64,000 nt of DNA from DASSUW01 sp036257565 (GTDB taxonomy: Bacteria > Actinomycetota > Thermoleophilia > Solirubrobacterales > Solirubrobacteraceae), in assembly GCA_036257565.1 (NCBI GenBank), contig DATAFH010000021.1, positions 1 through 64,000 on the forward strand, written 5' to 3'. The notes beneath the pieces were generated by a model. The model had not been told where the DNA came from and did not search any database. It saw only the letters and a list, made by a program, of their open reading frames with translations. Each line of letters starts with the position of its first letter. Within the stretch, counting starts at the first letter, position 1. Below, one piece after another: positions 7,959 through 16,780 of the stretch. A program made the position numbers and the translations under genes.

Positions 7959-8230
7959 CGGACCTTCGCGAAACGCCGCACGGCCGCCATCAGCTCGTCG
8001 AGCTTCTCGGTCGCACCGTCGCCGTCCTCGGACACGGCGTCAGCGACGCATGTGCGCACGTGGGCGTCGAGCACGTTGACGGCGACCTGCTCGAGCGCGG
8101 TCTGGACGGCGGCGACCTGGGTGAGGATGTCGACGCAGTACGCATCCTCGTCGACCATCCGCTGCAGCCCGCGGACCTGGCCCTCGATGCGGCGCAGCCG
8201 GTTGTGCACTGCTCGGGAGTCGGCCTGCAT
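7955..8230 (-). CDS. csoR: CsoR/DUF156-type metal-sensing repressor
   Basis: A 91-residue four-helix repressor. It begins with the DNA-contact helix VHNRLRRIEGQVRG and has the metal ligands Cys in AYCVDIL, His in DAHVRTC and Cys in the same motif, the Cys-His-Cys set known for Cu(I)-sensing CsoR. I start at the ATG 8228-8230. A longer TTG frame to 8260 would run through the operator and is rejected. The neighbouring palindrome at 8243-8257 should be its operator, controlling itself and the divergent DUF3105 gene. RcnR- or FrmR-type specificity is less likely given the ligand set. Confidence 0.9.
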   Translation of the reverse strand: MQADSRAVHNRLRRIEGQVRGLQRMVDEDAYCVDILTQVAAVQTALEQVAVNVLDAHVRTCVADAVSEDGDGATEKLDELMAAVRRFAKVR

Positions 8231-8242
8231 GTCCGCGAATAA

Positions 8243-8257
8243 TACCCCGACGGGGTA
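8243..8257. promoter_or_regulatory. CsoR operator palindrome
   Basis: TACCCCG and CGGGGTA form a perfect inverted repeat around one A. G/C-tract palindromes with TA ends are the known type of CsoR operator. It lies 12 nt upstream of the csoR ATG and 26 nt upstream of the divergent gene, so one bound repressor could block both. Confidence 0.85.
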
Positions 8258-8283
8258 CAAACCTGCTGCTACATTCAGCCGCC

Positions 8284-8985
8284 GTGGCTCACCGGCAGGA
8301 GGAAAAGGAGCGCCGCCGCCAGGAGCGGCTCGAACGCGAGCGGGCGGAGAAGACGAAGATCGCGCGCCGCAAGCGGCTGCAGATGGCCGGCGGCGCGCTG
8401 GCGGCGATCCTGGCGATCGCGGTCGTCGTGCTGCTCGTCTCGGGCACGCTCGGCGGCGACGACAGCGCCGCCGAGCCGCAGGCGCCGGAGGCCAGCGCGA
8501 CGCTGCCCGAGCAGCGCATCGGCGACCTGCAGGCGGCCGCGAAGGCTGCAGGCTGCAGGCTGCGCAACCCGGCGATCGAGGGCGCCACGCACGAGACGAA
8601 GGACTTCAAGCCCTCGGACTACAAGATGAACCCGCCGACCTCCGGCAACCACTACCCGACCTGGTACGAGGACGGGGTCTACGAGCCCGGCACGACGCCG
8701 AACCTCGGCATGCTCGTTCACACGCTCGAGCACGGGCGGATCGACGTGCAGTACAAGCCGGGAACGCCGCCCGAGACGGTCGCCCAGCTCGAGGCGCTGC
8801 TCGCCGAGCAGAATGACGGCTACCACATGCTCCTGTTCGAGAACACGACCGGCATGAAGGCCCAGGTCGCCGCGACCGCTTGGGGCCACTCGCTCACTTG
8901 CGACGAGATGAACCCCAGGGTCTTCGACGCGATCCGGACGTTCCGCGCTGAGTACATCGACCAGGGCCCCGAGCAAGTGCCCTAG
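8284..8985 (+). CDS. membrane-anchored DUF3105 protein
   Basis: A 233-residue protein with a charged, basic cytoplasmic N-terminus (about 1-33), one transmembrane segment (34-55) and an extracytoplasmic DUF3105 domain. The domain shows the family signatures NPPTSGNHYPTW (about 119), LVHTLEHG (about 145), GYHMLLFENTTG and AWGHSLTC. Conserved His and Cys residues could bind metal. The function of the family is not established. Position behind a CsoR operator suggests copper- or metal-dependent expression, which is inference. The GTG start at 8284 follows the operator. Confidence 0.8.
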   Translation: MAHRQEEKERRRQERLERERAEKTKIARRKRLQMAGGALAAILAIAVVVLLVSGTLGGDDSAAEPQAPEASATLPEQRIGDLQAAAKAAGCRLRNPAIEGATHETKDFKPSDYKMNPPTSGNHYPTWYEDGVYEPGTTPNLGMLVHTLEHGRIDVQYKPGTPPETVAQLEALLAEQNDGYHMLLFENTTGMKAQVAATAWGHSLTCDEMNPRVFDAIRTFRAEYIDQGPEQVP

Positions 8986-9017
8986 GAAGGCCGCCGGGCG
9001 ATGGATCTGGCCAACCC

Positions 9018-9671
9018 ATGGGCGTCGAGCTCAGCTACTGCGTGATCAACACCGAGCGGCGCCAACTCCTGCGCTACTGCCTCGACGCGATCGCACGGGA
9101 ACGGGCCACGGTGTCGTGCGAGACGGAGACGCTCGTGCTGGACAACGCGTCGGACGACGGCTCGGTCGACGCTGCGCGCGAGCATGCGGTGACGACAGAC
9201 GTGTTCCCGCTGCGCCGCCGCCGAGCGATCGCCGAGAACGCCGGCGAGCTGCTGCGGCGCGCGCGCGGGCGCTTCTGCCTCATCCTCGACGAGGACTCCG
9301 AGCTCGAGCCGGGCGCCACGGCGGCGCTGCACGACGCGCTCGCGCGGGAGGAGCGGGCGGCTGCCGCCGGCGCGACGCTCGTGAGCCCGGGCGGCGTCGA
9401 GCAGCCGTCGGCGTGGCGGTTCCCGAGCCCGTGGACACGGGCGCTCGGTCGGGTCGGCGCCGGGCGGCGCGTGCTCGTGCAGAGCCAGGGCGATGCGGTG
9501 CGCCCGGTCGACTGGGCACCGGCGTCCGCGCTCCTCGTGCGCCGCTCGGCCGCCAAGTCCGTGGGGTGGTTCGGGACCGACGAGGTCGACTTCTGCCGGC
9601 GCCTGCGGCGCCAGGGTTGGGAGGTCCTCCACGTCCCGCAGGCGCGGGCGGTGCGCCATGACGCGGGGTAG
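9018..9671 (+). CDS. family 2-like glycosyltransferase, short
   Basis: A 217-residue GT-A protein: LSYCVINTERRQLLRYCLDA, then LVLDNASDDGSV (nucleotide-binding strand), LILDEDSELEPG (DxD-like metal site), PASALLVRRSA and the FGTDEVDFCRRLRRQGW segment typical of GT2 enzymes. It is shorter than usual (about 280-320) and lacks a C-terminal extension. It likely transfers a sugar to an envelope glycan at the cytoplasmic face. It is followed 3 nt later by another gene, probably in one operon. Confidence 0.8.
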   Translation: MGVELSYCVINTERRQLLRYCLDAIARERATVSCETETLVLDNASDDGSVDAAREHAVTTDVFPLRRRRAIAENAGELLRRARGRFCLILDEDSELEPGATAALHDALAREERAAAAGATLVSPGGVEQPSAWRFPSPWTRALGRVGAGRRVLVQSQGDAVRPVDWAPASALLVRRSAAKSVGWFGTDEVDFCRRLRRQGWEVLHVPQARAVRHDAG

Positions 9672-9674
9672 GCA

Positions 9675-10244
9675 GTGACCGATCCCGGCGGCGGGCTCGG
9701 CTGGCGCGCCGCGCGCCATCTGCCACGCCAGCGCGGCTGGGCGCGAGTCGCCGACGAGGCCGACCGCCTCGGCCGCGACCGCCCGCTGTGCGTGCTCCTG
9801 CTCCCGGAGCGGCTCGAGGCGTTCGAGCTGCGCGAGCGCGTCCAGGACCTGCTGACCGCGCCCGGTGTGGTCGCCGTCGACCCGCCACGCCTGTCGTACG
9901 CGGCCGCCCGGCGGGCCGGCGAGGCGTTCGCCGACGGGCTGGCCGGCGTCCAGGCGCGGCGCATGCGGCTCCCCGGCCTCCCGCGCGCGATCGTCGTCTT
10001 CGACGTCCTGCAGTACCCGCTGGCGCGGTCGCTGACCGCGCTCCACCCTGACGCGGAGCTCTGGTACGGGCCGCCGCCGGACCGGTCGGGACCGCTGCAC
10101 GACATCGCCGCCGAGCGCGCGGCGCTGCGCTTCGAGCGCGGCGACGGCCCTGCCCACACGCAGAACCTGCTGCTGTGGGTGCGGATCGAGCAGCTGGGCA
10201 TCGAGAGTGGGCGCCTGGGCTCCGAGCGGCCCGAAATCCGCTGA
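9675..10244 (+). CDS. hypothetical protein downstream of a glycosyltransferase
   Basis: A 189-residue protein from a GTG start 3 nt after the glycosyltransferase stop. Its middle has alternating hydrophobic strands and helices (RPLCVLLLPERLEAFEL, AIVVFDVLQYPLARSLTALH, AELWYGPPP). That is reminiscent of part of a GT-B glycosyltransferase without a full fold. I do not recognise a family. Operon context suggests a role in glycan assembly. Confidence 0.6.
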   Translation: MTDPGGGLGWRAARHLPRQRGWARVADEADRLGRDRPLCVLLLPERLEAFELRERVQDLLTAPGVVAVDPPRLSYAAARRAGEAFADGLAGVQARRMRLPGLPRAIVVFDVLQYPLARSLTALHPDAELWYGPPPDRSGPLHDIAAERAALRFERGDGPAHTQNLLLWVRIEQLGIESGRLGSERPEIR

Positions 10245-10252
10245 CTCAGCGG
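10238..10252. terminator. palindrome shared by two convergent stop codons
   Basis: CCGCTGA and TCAGCGG pair around a single C. The two TGA stop codons of the convergent genes lie inside the arms. A 7-bp stem with so small a loop is weak as an intrinsic terminator, so this is tentative. Confidence 0.35.
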
Positions 10253-12114
10253 TTCGGCACCGAGCGGATCCGCGGGCGGACGCCGCGCAGGATATCCGCG
10301 ATGTTGAGCGTGAGCTGGGACACCTGGCGGTCGTCGAGCCGCTGCGTCCACTCCGGCAGCCCGACGCGGATCATCACGCCCTCGCCGAGCTCGGTCGACG
10401 CGAGGGCGGGGAGCGCCGGCGGGGGCAGCTCCTCGGGGACCTCGTCGGTCTCCTCGGGCGGCGCGGTCTCGACGCCGAGTGCGGCCTGCAGGCGGCCGCG
10501 GCCCGAAGCCGGCGGGCGGCTCTCCTCGAGCACGCTGAACCCCTCGAGCGCGCCGTCGAAGCCCTCGAGCAGCCCAGCGTCGGCGTCGCCGCCGATCAAC
10601 GACAGGGTGACGGGCTGGTCGACGCGGCGCAGCGGCTCGAAGCGCGTCCCGAACGGGTCCTGGGCCACCTGCTGCGTCGGCCGCACGAGCTGGCCCGCGG
10701 TGCCGGCGTCGTCGTGGAGAATCGTCACCCCGCGGCGCAGGCTCTCGGTGCCGATGGTTGCCACGCGGCCGCCCTCGAGCACGTAGCGGCGCAGACGGCG
10801 CGCATAGGCGCGGGTGATCCACCGCTCCGGGCCGGCGAGCAGCACGCCCCGGCGGTCGGACGCGCGGGGACCGGTGGAGAGCGCGAGGTCGAGGTCGGTC
10901 GTGAGGTCGTAGCGGACCTTCGCGCGATCCAGGTGCGCCAACAGCGGCGCGGCGTCATGGATCAGGTCAGGGGGCAGCCCGCCCGCGAGCACCCGCGGCC
11001 AGTTGACCGGGCGGCCGGTGAGCAGCGTGTTCGGCACCCCGTCGCCGTCCTGGTCGACCTCGTCGGTCCCGACCCACGTCATCGCGGGGACGACGACGAG
11101 CATCGCCGCCCGCTTGCGGGACTGCACGGGAATCGGGACCGCCGTGGTGTGGTGGCCGGCCTGCAGCTCGAGGATGTAGAGGCCGGAGTTGCCGCCCGGG
11201 GCGCGGAGCTCGACGGGCCGGCCGGCGCCCTCGCGGCCGCGCGCGACGGGCTTGCGCGTGCCGACGCGGCGCAGCAGCCAGCGGAACGGGCGCTTGCGGG
11301 CGTCGACGTTGATCTTCACGCGCCGGCCGGCGGTCACGGGAGGCATCGGCGCCTCGGCGGCGATCGTGCGCACCGTGATCCCGGGATGGCCGCGCGACTG
11401 GCCGGGCAAGGGCGGGACCTCGACCGGCGCGCGCCCCAGGTTGCCGGCGCGGTCGCGGGCGGTGACCTGGACGAGGTAGGTGCCCGGCGGTGCGGGCCGC
11501 CCGTCCACGCGCCCGTCCCACGTGAGCATGCGGGTGCCGGTCACCGGCGGCAGCTCGGCCACCGAGCGCGGCTCGCCGCCGTCCATGCGCAGGATGCGCG
11601 CGCTCTTGGGCCGCCCGACCGGCACGTCGCGCACCTCGATCCGCAGCGATCCCGGGCGCGGGCCGACGATCGGCCCGGGGACGATGCTCGGCACCCGTGG
11701 GCGCGGCGGCCGCGTGTCCACCACGGTGGTGCGCGGCGGGATGACGGACCGGCCCTCGCGCCGCAGCGTCACGCGCATGCGGTAGCGGCCGTCAGGGGCG
11801 CGGACGCCCGCGTCGGTGCGCCCGTCCCAGCGCAGGAGGAGCGGGTTCGACGGGCTCACGTTCGCGTCGTCGGCGAGGCGGCGCACGGCGTTGCCGCCTT
11901 CGTCGACCACGTCAACGGAGATCCGGCCCGTCTCGCGCAGCGTGATCTGGAACTCATTGACGTCTCGCGTGCCGTCGCCGTTAGGTGAGAACACGCGCTC
12001 GAGCGAGCGCACCTTCGCCACCGCGGCCTCGCCCTTGATCCGCTGGGCGGCGAAGAAGGCCGCGAACGTCGCGCCGAGCAGCACGACGAAGACGGCGCGC
12101 GCCAGCCAGGTCAC
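10246..12114 (-). CDS. large exported protein with FlgD-type Ig-like repeats
   Basis: A 622-residue protein with an N-terminal membrane signal (LARAVFVVLLGATFAAFFAA). The first domain has the motif RVFSPNGDGTRDVNEF followed by LLRWDGRTDAGVRAPDG, the pattern of FlgD Ig-like domains. A second similar unit has LTWDGRVDGRPAPPGTY. The C-terminal half looks like a glutamine-amidotransferase-like or NDF-type Rossmann region (LVVVPAMTWVGTDEVD, GVLLAGPERWITRAYARRL) of unknown activity. GTG 12114 is chosen because the longer frame overlaps the upstream gene. Its ribosome site lies in a hairpin at 12116-12144. Function unknown, probably cell-surface. Confidence 0.75.
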   Translation of the reverse strand: MTWLARAVFVVLLGATFAAFFAAQRIKGEAAVAKVRSLERVFSPNGDGTRDVNEFQITLRETGRISVDVVDEGGNAVRRLADDANVSPSNPLLLRWDGRTDAGVRAPDGRYRMRVTLRREGRSVIPPRTTVVDTRPPRPRVPSIVPGPIVGPRPGSLRIEVRDVPVGRPKSARILRMDGGEPRSVAELPPVTGTRMLTWDGRVDGRPAPPGTYLVQVTARDRAGNLGRAPVEVPPLPGQSRGHPGITVRTIAAEAPMPPVTAGRRVKINVDARKRPFRWLLRRVGTRKPVARGREGAGRPVELRAPGGNSGLYILELQAGHHTTAVPIPVQSRKRAAMLVVVPAMTWVGTDEVDQDGDGVPNTLLTGRPVNWPRVLAGGLPPDLIHDAAPLLAHLDRAKVRYDLTTDLDLALSTGPRASDRRGVLLAGPERWITRAYARRLRRYVLEGGRVATIGTESLRRGVTILHDDAGTAGQLVRPTQQVAQDPFGTRFEPLRRVDQPVTLSLIGGDADAGLLEGFDGALEGFSVLEESRPPASGRGRLQAALGVETAPPEETDEVPEELPPPALPALASTELGEGVMIRVGLPEWTQRLDDRQVSQLTLNIADILRGVRPRIRSVPNR

Positions 12115-12115
12115 A

Positions 12116-12144
12116 AGTGGTTCCTCCCTGCGGGAGGGACCACT
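12116..12144 (-). promoter_or_regulatory. hairpin enclosing a ribosome-binding site
   Basis: AGTGGT-T-CCTCCC (12116-12128) pairs with GGGAGG-G-ACCACT (12132-12144) with one wobble and a 3-nt loop. On the minus-strand mRNA the Shine-Dalgarno of the 622-residue protein lies in the 3' arm, just before its GTG. The structure also spans the upstream gene's stop. It could be a terminator, or a switch that opens when ribosomes finish the upstream gene. Confidence 0.6.
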
Positions 12145-13453
12145 ACGGGGATTGGTCGCCGCCGAGGATGACCACGATGTCCGAGCTGACGCCGCTGTTG
12201 GTGGCGTCCGTGGCGTCGGCCAGCGCCTGGGTCTCGGCGTCGACCGCCTCGAACGACGTGATGCCGAGGACCGAGCCGACGTCGCGCGCCTGGCGCCGCT
12301 GCCCGTCGGCGTAGAGGACGACTGAGTCCTGGCGCTGCTGGTCGGTGTTGTTGCCGGTGCGGATCTTGCCCTGCTCCTCCGAGTAGCCCTCGGCGATGAG
12401 CTTGTCGCGCGTCTGCGAGGCGAGGCCCTCCGTGGGCGTGCCGTTGAGGATCGTGACGACGGTCTCCGGGCGCGCGGCGGCCGCGGCCTGGCCCGCGCCG
12501 GTCCCGCCGCCGCCGGAGGCAGGGGTGGGCTCGGCTGTCGTGTTCGGCGGCGGCTCGGGATCGTCACCGCCGAGCAGGAAGACGGGCACGGCGACGGCGA
12601 TCACGGCCACGGCGATCGCAAGCAGCGTGAAGAGGGTCCAGCGGCCGGCCTTGGACGGCTCCTGGGAGCCGCGACGGGGTGGCGGCGCGGGGCGGCGCGG
12701 GGGCAGCGTGGTCGAGCGCGACGCCGTGGAGCGCAGAGCGGCTGCCGGGCGCGGCTGCGGGCGGGGGGTCGCCCGCGGGATCGCCACCGGGGCCGGGACC
12801 CCGTTGCCGGGAGCGGCGGCGGGCGCGTCCGCGGTGTCCTGGGCGGGCTCCGCCTCCGGCTCCGGCTCGGGCGTGGCCTCAGGCTCGGCCGCGGCCGGCG
12901 GCTCGCCGCCGTTGGCGGTGACAGCCGCCACCTCGCGGTCACCCGTGTCGTCGTCTGCCGGCGGCTCCCCTGGGCGCTCCTCGAGCGGCATCGCCACCGT
13001 CCGGTCGCCGACCGGGCGCTCCTCGGGCACCGCCACCGGCTCGTCCGCCTGGGCGGGCTCCTCGGTGCGCTCCGGAGCGGAGGGGACGGCGACGGCCGCC
13101 GCGGCGCGCGCCATCGCGACCGCCGGACGCGGCCCGATCGGCACCGGAACCGGCGCCTCGGGGCGGCGGCCGTTGCCCGCCGCGACGGGCTGGGCGGGAC
13201 CCACCGTGCCGGTCCGCTCCGCCGCCGGCTCGGGAGCCTGGCGCGCCTCCTCGGCCTGTGCCACGACCCGCGCCTCGAGCTCCTGGGCGCGCTCAGGCGC
13301 CCGGCCTGCCCAATCGCGCAGGCGCTTGAGCTCGCGCGCCTGCGCGAAGTACAGGAGGGTCAGCACAGCCAGGCCGAGGAACGCAGCGAGGCCGACGTAG
13401 GCGCCGTACTTCTCGACCTGGTCCTGGACAGAGAACGCGAAAAGGGCGACCAT
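12143..13453 (-). CDS. LytR_C-domain envelope protein
   Basis: A 436-residue protein. An N-terminal membrane segment (about residues 16-37) is followed by a charged stretch and a long low-complexity Ala/Pro/Glu linker. A second membrane segment (FTLLAIAVAVIAVAVPVFLL) comes before a C-terminal LytR_C domain beginning TVVTILNGTPTEGLAS. LytR_C domains accompany LytR-CpsA-Psr proteins that attach glycans to peptidoglycan; the catalytic LCP domain is absent here. The start at 13453 is the ATG after which the frame stops overlapping the dehydratase gene. It lies in a polysaccharide cluster. Confidence 0.8.
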   Translation of the reverse strand: MVALFAFSVQDQVEKYGAYVGLAAFLGLAVLTLLYFAQARELKRLRDWAGRAPERAQELEARVVAQAEEARQAPEPAAERTGTVGPAQPVAAGNGRRPEAPVPVPIGPRPAVAMARAAAAVAVPSAPERTEEPAQADEPVAVPEERPVGDRTVAMPLEERPGEPPADDDTGDREVAAVTANGGEPPAAAEPEATPEPEPEAEPAQDTADAPAAAPGNGVPAPVAIPRATPRPQPRPAAALRSTASRSTTLPPRRPAPPPRRGSQEPSKAGRWTLFTLLAIAVAVIAVAVPVFLLGGDDPEPPPNTTAEPTPASGGGGTGAGQAAAAARPETVVTILNGTPTEGLASQTRDKLIAEGYSEEQGKIRTGNNTDQQRQDSVVLYADGQRRQARDVGSVLGITSFEAVDAETQALADATDATNSGVSSDIVVILGGDQSP

Positions 13454-13470
13454 GGACCGAGGCGGAGATT

Positions 13471-15438
13471 CTACGAGGCCATCCGGCCGCCAGCGGCCTC
13501 GGGCGTCGCGGAGGGGCTCGGCTCGGGCGCTGGGGGGGTCGCTTCGGCGGCTCGGACGGCGCCCAGCTCGTGCACCTTGGCGGCGAGCGTCGTGGCGTCG
13601 CCGTCGAGGACGAGGTACGCGATCTCGTCGAAGCTCTGCTCGACCCACGCGGGGTCGACCGGCGGCCGCTGCGCGCGCAGGATCTTGGCCGCGGGGGTGG
13701 GCTCGGGGCGCTCGTAGGGGTTGAAGAGCTCCTCGTGCAGCTTCTCTCCCGGTCGGGAGCCGACGATCTCGATCGCGATGTCGCGGCCCGGCTCGAGGCC
13801 GGAGAAGCGGATCATGTCGCGCGCGAGCTCGAGGATCGGCACGGGCTGGCCCATCTCGAGCACGAAGACCTCTCCGCCGAGCGCGAGCGACGCGGAGCGG
13901 ATGACGAGCTGCACGGCCTCCGGGATCGTCATGAAGAAACGCGTCATCCCCGGGTCGGTGACCGTCACCGGGCCGCCGGCCGCGATCTGGCGGCGGAAGA
14001 TCGGCACCACCGAGCCGGACGAGCCGAGCACGTTGCCGAAGCGGACGGCCGTGAACGCCGTGTCCGGGTAGCGCGCGTCGGCGGCCTCGACCGCCCACTC
14101 GGCGAGCGCCTTCGACGCGCCCATGACCGTCGCCGGGGCGACGGCCTTGTCGGTGGAGACGAGCACGAAGACCTTGATCCCGAAATCGCCGGCCACGCGG
14201 GTCATCACACGGGTGGCGAGCGCGTTGTTGCGCACCGCCTCGACCGGGTTCGCCTCCATCAGCCCGACGTGCTTGTAGGCCGCGGCGTGGAAGACGACGG
14301 TCGGCCGGTGCTCCACGAACACCTCGCGCATCCGCTCCTCTTCCTTGCAGTCAGCGAGCACCGAGACGGTGTTGCGGACATGCCGGTCCTCGACCAGCTC
14401 GCGTTCGATCTCGAACAGGTTGTCCTCCGCGTGGTCGAGCAGCACGAGGCGGCTGGGGCCGACACGGGCGATCTGGCGGCACAGCTCGGCGCCGATCGAG
14501 CCGCCGGCGCCCGTGACGAGCACGGAGCGGCCGGTCAGGTAGCCGCCGGTGAGCTCGGTCTCCATCCGCACCGGCTCGCGGCCCAGCACGTCCTCCACGC
14601 GCACCTCGCGAACCTGGCGGATGAGGCGGCCGCCGTTCTGGAGCAGCTCGAAGACGGTCGGCATCGTCCGTACGGGCACGCCGCGCTCGCGGCACGCGCG
14701 CACGACGCGAGCGCGCATGGTGCCGGGCGCCGAGGGGACCGCGATCAGCACTTCGTCCGGCCCGACGTCGTCGAGCACGCGCGGGAGCTCCTCGGTCGTG
14801 CCGAGGACCTCGAGGCCGCGGTCGATGCGGGCGTTCTGCTTGCGCGGGTCGTCGTCGACGAAGCCGACGGGGCGGAAGCCGAGATCGGGGTTGCGCAGGA
14901 TCTCGCGCAGGAGCAGGCGGCCGCCGTCGCCGGCGCCCACGATCAGCACCGAGCGGGCATCCCGCCTCGCCCGCCAGCCGCGCAGCGGTCGCTCATAGAC
15001 GAGGTGGGTGACGAAGCGCACCGCGACGACGAAGAGGAGCAGCAGAAGGCCGAAGAGCACGAGCACGCCGGTCGGTACGGACAGCGCGACGAGCCCGTCC
15101 GGAGTGAGGATCTGCTTGGGCTGGACGACGGTCACATAGCCGAGCAGGGCGATCACGCTGGCGGCGACCGCCTGGCCGATCTGCAGGTACTCGCGCTGCG
15201 ACGAGTACCGCATCCAGTGCCGGTAGAGGCCGAACAACGCGAAGCAGGCGACGCTGGCGCAGATCACGAACGCGATCGTGCGGGCGAACAGATCCTCGTA
15301 GCGCGGCGGCACGCCGCCGTCGAACCGCAGGCGGTAGGCGAGGAAATAGGCCAGCGCGACCAGCCCCGCGTCCAGCGCGATCTGCGGCAGCGCGTGACGG
15401 TGCACGGGAAAGGCCGCGGAACGGATCCGGCGGCGCAT
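13471..15438 (-). CDS. long membrane-bound UDP-sugar 4,6-dehydratase (WbpM/PglF/CapD class)
   Basis: A 655-residue protein with about four N-terminal membrane segments, a first Rossmann-like CoA_binding_3 domain (VLIVGAGDGGRLLLREI) and a C-terminal SDR domain (VLVTGAGGSIGAELCRQ). The active-site region reads VSTDKAVAPATVMGASK, as in WbpM/PglF, which make UDP-4-keto-6-deoxy-GlcNAc at the inner membrane. It should start a pathway to amino-deoxy sugars. I use the ATG at 15438, which avoids overlap with the upstream DUF354 gene; an alternative in-frame ATG lies at 15483. A possible partner is the aminotransferase at 22936. Confidence 0.9.
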   Translation of the reverse strand: MRRRIRSAAFPVHRHALPQIALDAGLVALAYFLAYRLRFDGGVPPRYEDLFARTIAFVICASVACFALFGLYRHWMRYSSQREYLQIGQAVAASVIALLGYVTVVQPKQILTPDGLVALSVPTGVLVLFGLLLLLFVVAVRFVTHLVYERPLRGWRARRDARSVLIVGAGDGGRLLLREILRNPDLGFRPVGFVDDDPRKQNARIDRGLEVLGTTEELPRVLDDVGPDEVLIAVPSAPGTMRARVVRACRERGVPVRTMPTVFELLQNGGRLIRQVREVRVEDVLGREPVRMETELTGGYLTGRSVLVTGAGGSIGAELCRQIARVGPSRLVLLDHAEDNLFEIERELVEDRHVRNTVSVLADCKEEERMREVFVEHRPTVVFHAAAYKHVGLMEANPVEAVRNNALATRVMTRVAGDFGIKVFVLVSTDKAVAPATVMGASKALAEWAVEAADARYPDTAFTAVRFGNVLGSSGSVVPIFRRQIAAGGPVTVTDPGMTRFFMTIPEAVQLVIRSASLALGGEVFVLEMGQPVPILELARDMIRFSGLEPGRDIAIEIVGSRPGEKLHEELFNPYERPEPTPAAKILRAQRPPVDPAWVEQSFDEIAYLVLDGDATTLAAKVHELGAVRAAEATPPAPEPSPSATPEAAGGRMAS

Positions 15439-15448
15439 CGCGGGAATT

Positions 15449-16465
15449 CTAGGGGCGCGCGCGGCCGCCGGCCGCGAGGCCACCGATCGGCGTCAGCAGA
15501 AGATCCGCAAGGAGGGCCGGATCGCGGCGGCGGCGCGGGGCCGCATCGGGCGCCCGCTTGACCAACTCGACCTCCTCCGCGCGGGTGAGGCGGCGCAGGC
15601 GGCCCTCGGCGATCAGCGCGTCGTCGACCGCTCCCGGGCGGCCCTCGAAGGTGGTGAAGACCGGGGTGCCGAGCGCGACGGCCTCGCGGTTCATGGTGCC
15701 GCCCGCGGAGATGACGAGGTCGGCATGGGCGATCAGCGACTGGGCGTCGATCGCCGAGTCGGGGACGATGAAGCCGTCGAGCTCGGCGCGCTGGTCCGGG
15801 GTGCGGGGGAGGACGACCGCCTGCTGGCCGCGCAGCCGGTCGAGCACGCGTGCGAAGAGCAGGTTCTCGAAGCGGTGGTAGAGCGAGTCGGCCGGCGGCG
15901 TGCGGACGACCGCGATCGGGCGGGCCGGGTCGAGGCCGAGCTCGCCGAGCACCGCGGGGTCGGGCTCGAAGTCCGCCAGGTAGTACTCCTCCTTGAGGCC
16001 GGGGTAGCGCCGGAGCTTGGCCGGCGTGGCGCCGTAGGGCGCGAGGCGCTCGGGTGGGATCGCCTCGGGCACGACGACCGCGCGCGCGAGGCGGCAGTTG
16101 ACCGTGTGCTGGACCTTCGCCCACTCGTAGTCGAACGCTGTGGCGCTCGGGATCCGCAGCAGCGCGGCGGCGACCGTGACGTCGTTGGAGCCGTGGCCGA
16201 GCGCGATGTCGATGTCCCGCCCCCGGGCCCAGCGGGCGAGCGCGGCGCTGCGGGAGAGCAGCCCGAGGCCCTTGGCCGCGAGCCGTCCGCCGCGGTGCCG
16301 GCCGATCGGCTCGACGGCGAGGCCGTGGCGCTCCGCGAGCGGCAGCGTCTGCGCGAAGTCGCGCGCGGTGATCAGCACCTCCGCGCCGCGGGCCTCGAGC
16401 GCCCGGACGATCGGGCGCATGACGAGCACGTGCGGGGAGTTAGTGAGGTCGACCCAGACTCGCAC
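15449..16465 (-). CDS. DUF354 glycosyltransferase-like protein
   Basis: A 338-residue GT-B-fold protein of the DUF354 family. It opens with MRVWVDLTNSPHVLVMRP, then ALGHGSNDVTVAAALLRIPSA and a C-terminal donor-site-like region, LVISAGGTMNREAVALGTPVFTTF, resembling UDP-GlcNAc 2-epimerase and MurG folds. It probably acts on nucleotide sugars in polysaccharide synthesis; the reaction is unknown. GTG 16465 is the start because homologous sequence begins there. The dehydratase follows after 10 nt, so the two are co-transcribed. Confidence 0.82.
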   Translation of the reverse strand: MRVWVDLTNSPHVLVMRPIVRALEARGAEVLITARDFAQTLPLAERHGLAVEPIGRHRGGRLAAKGLGLLSRSAALARWARGRDIDIALGHGSNDVTVAAALLRIPSATAFDYEWAKVQHTVNCRLARAVVVPEAIPPERLAPYGATPAKLRRYPGLKEEYYLADFEPDPAVLGELGLDPARPIAVVRTPPADSLYHRFENLLFARVLDRLRGQQAVVLPRTPDQRAELDGFIVPDSAIDAQSLIAHADLVISAGGTMNREAVALGTPVFTTFEGRPGAVDDALIAEGRLRRLTRAEEVELVKRAPDAAPRRRRDPALLADLLLTPIGGLAAGGRARP

Positions 16466-16547
16466 GGCGGTCGGCGAGCGTGGATGTGCCGAATCGGGGT
16501 GCTGGCATCGGCGGCGGTACACCCTAGTGGCTTGGGAGGGCCCTGGA

Positions 16548-16731
16548 ATGCGCAGATCGCTCGTCGTCTCCATCGTCGTGGCTGATTTGGCCCTGGCGGC
16601 TGCCGGGCGCCGCCGAGCCAGCCTGGGCGCCCGCGGCCACCGCCCCCGTGCACCCGGGGGTTCAGACCGACACCGCGGACGTGACGCTGGCACTCGGCAC
16701 CGAGGCGTTCCGCGGCCCGCTTCTGCCCTAG
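16548..16731 (+). pseudogene. remnant of a secreted-protein gene
   Basis: An ATG opens a signal-peptide-like stretch (MRRSLVVSIVVADLALAAAG). In another frame it continues as PAWAPAATAPVHPGVQTDTA, a sequence like the mature start of secreted peptidase-like proteins in this group, then stops at 16731. The frame shift and early stop suggest a truncated gene. The remainder is not found downstream, where the DedA gene begins. Confidence 0.45.
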
Positions 16732-16780
16732 CACTCCGCGGGGGGTGCCTCGCGGCGCCCCCCGCTAGCCTGAGCCGTCC

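Noticed and set aside
8231..8260. TTG start extending csoR by ten residues
   Set aside because: The extension would consist of the operator palindrome itself; the family begins at the ATG 8228-8230.
13570..15561. A 663-residue plus-strand open frame opposite the dehydratase
   Set aside because: It is an antisense shadow rich in Asp, Arg and His. The minus-strand dehydratase has full family motifs.
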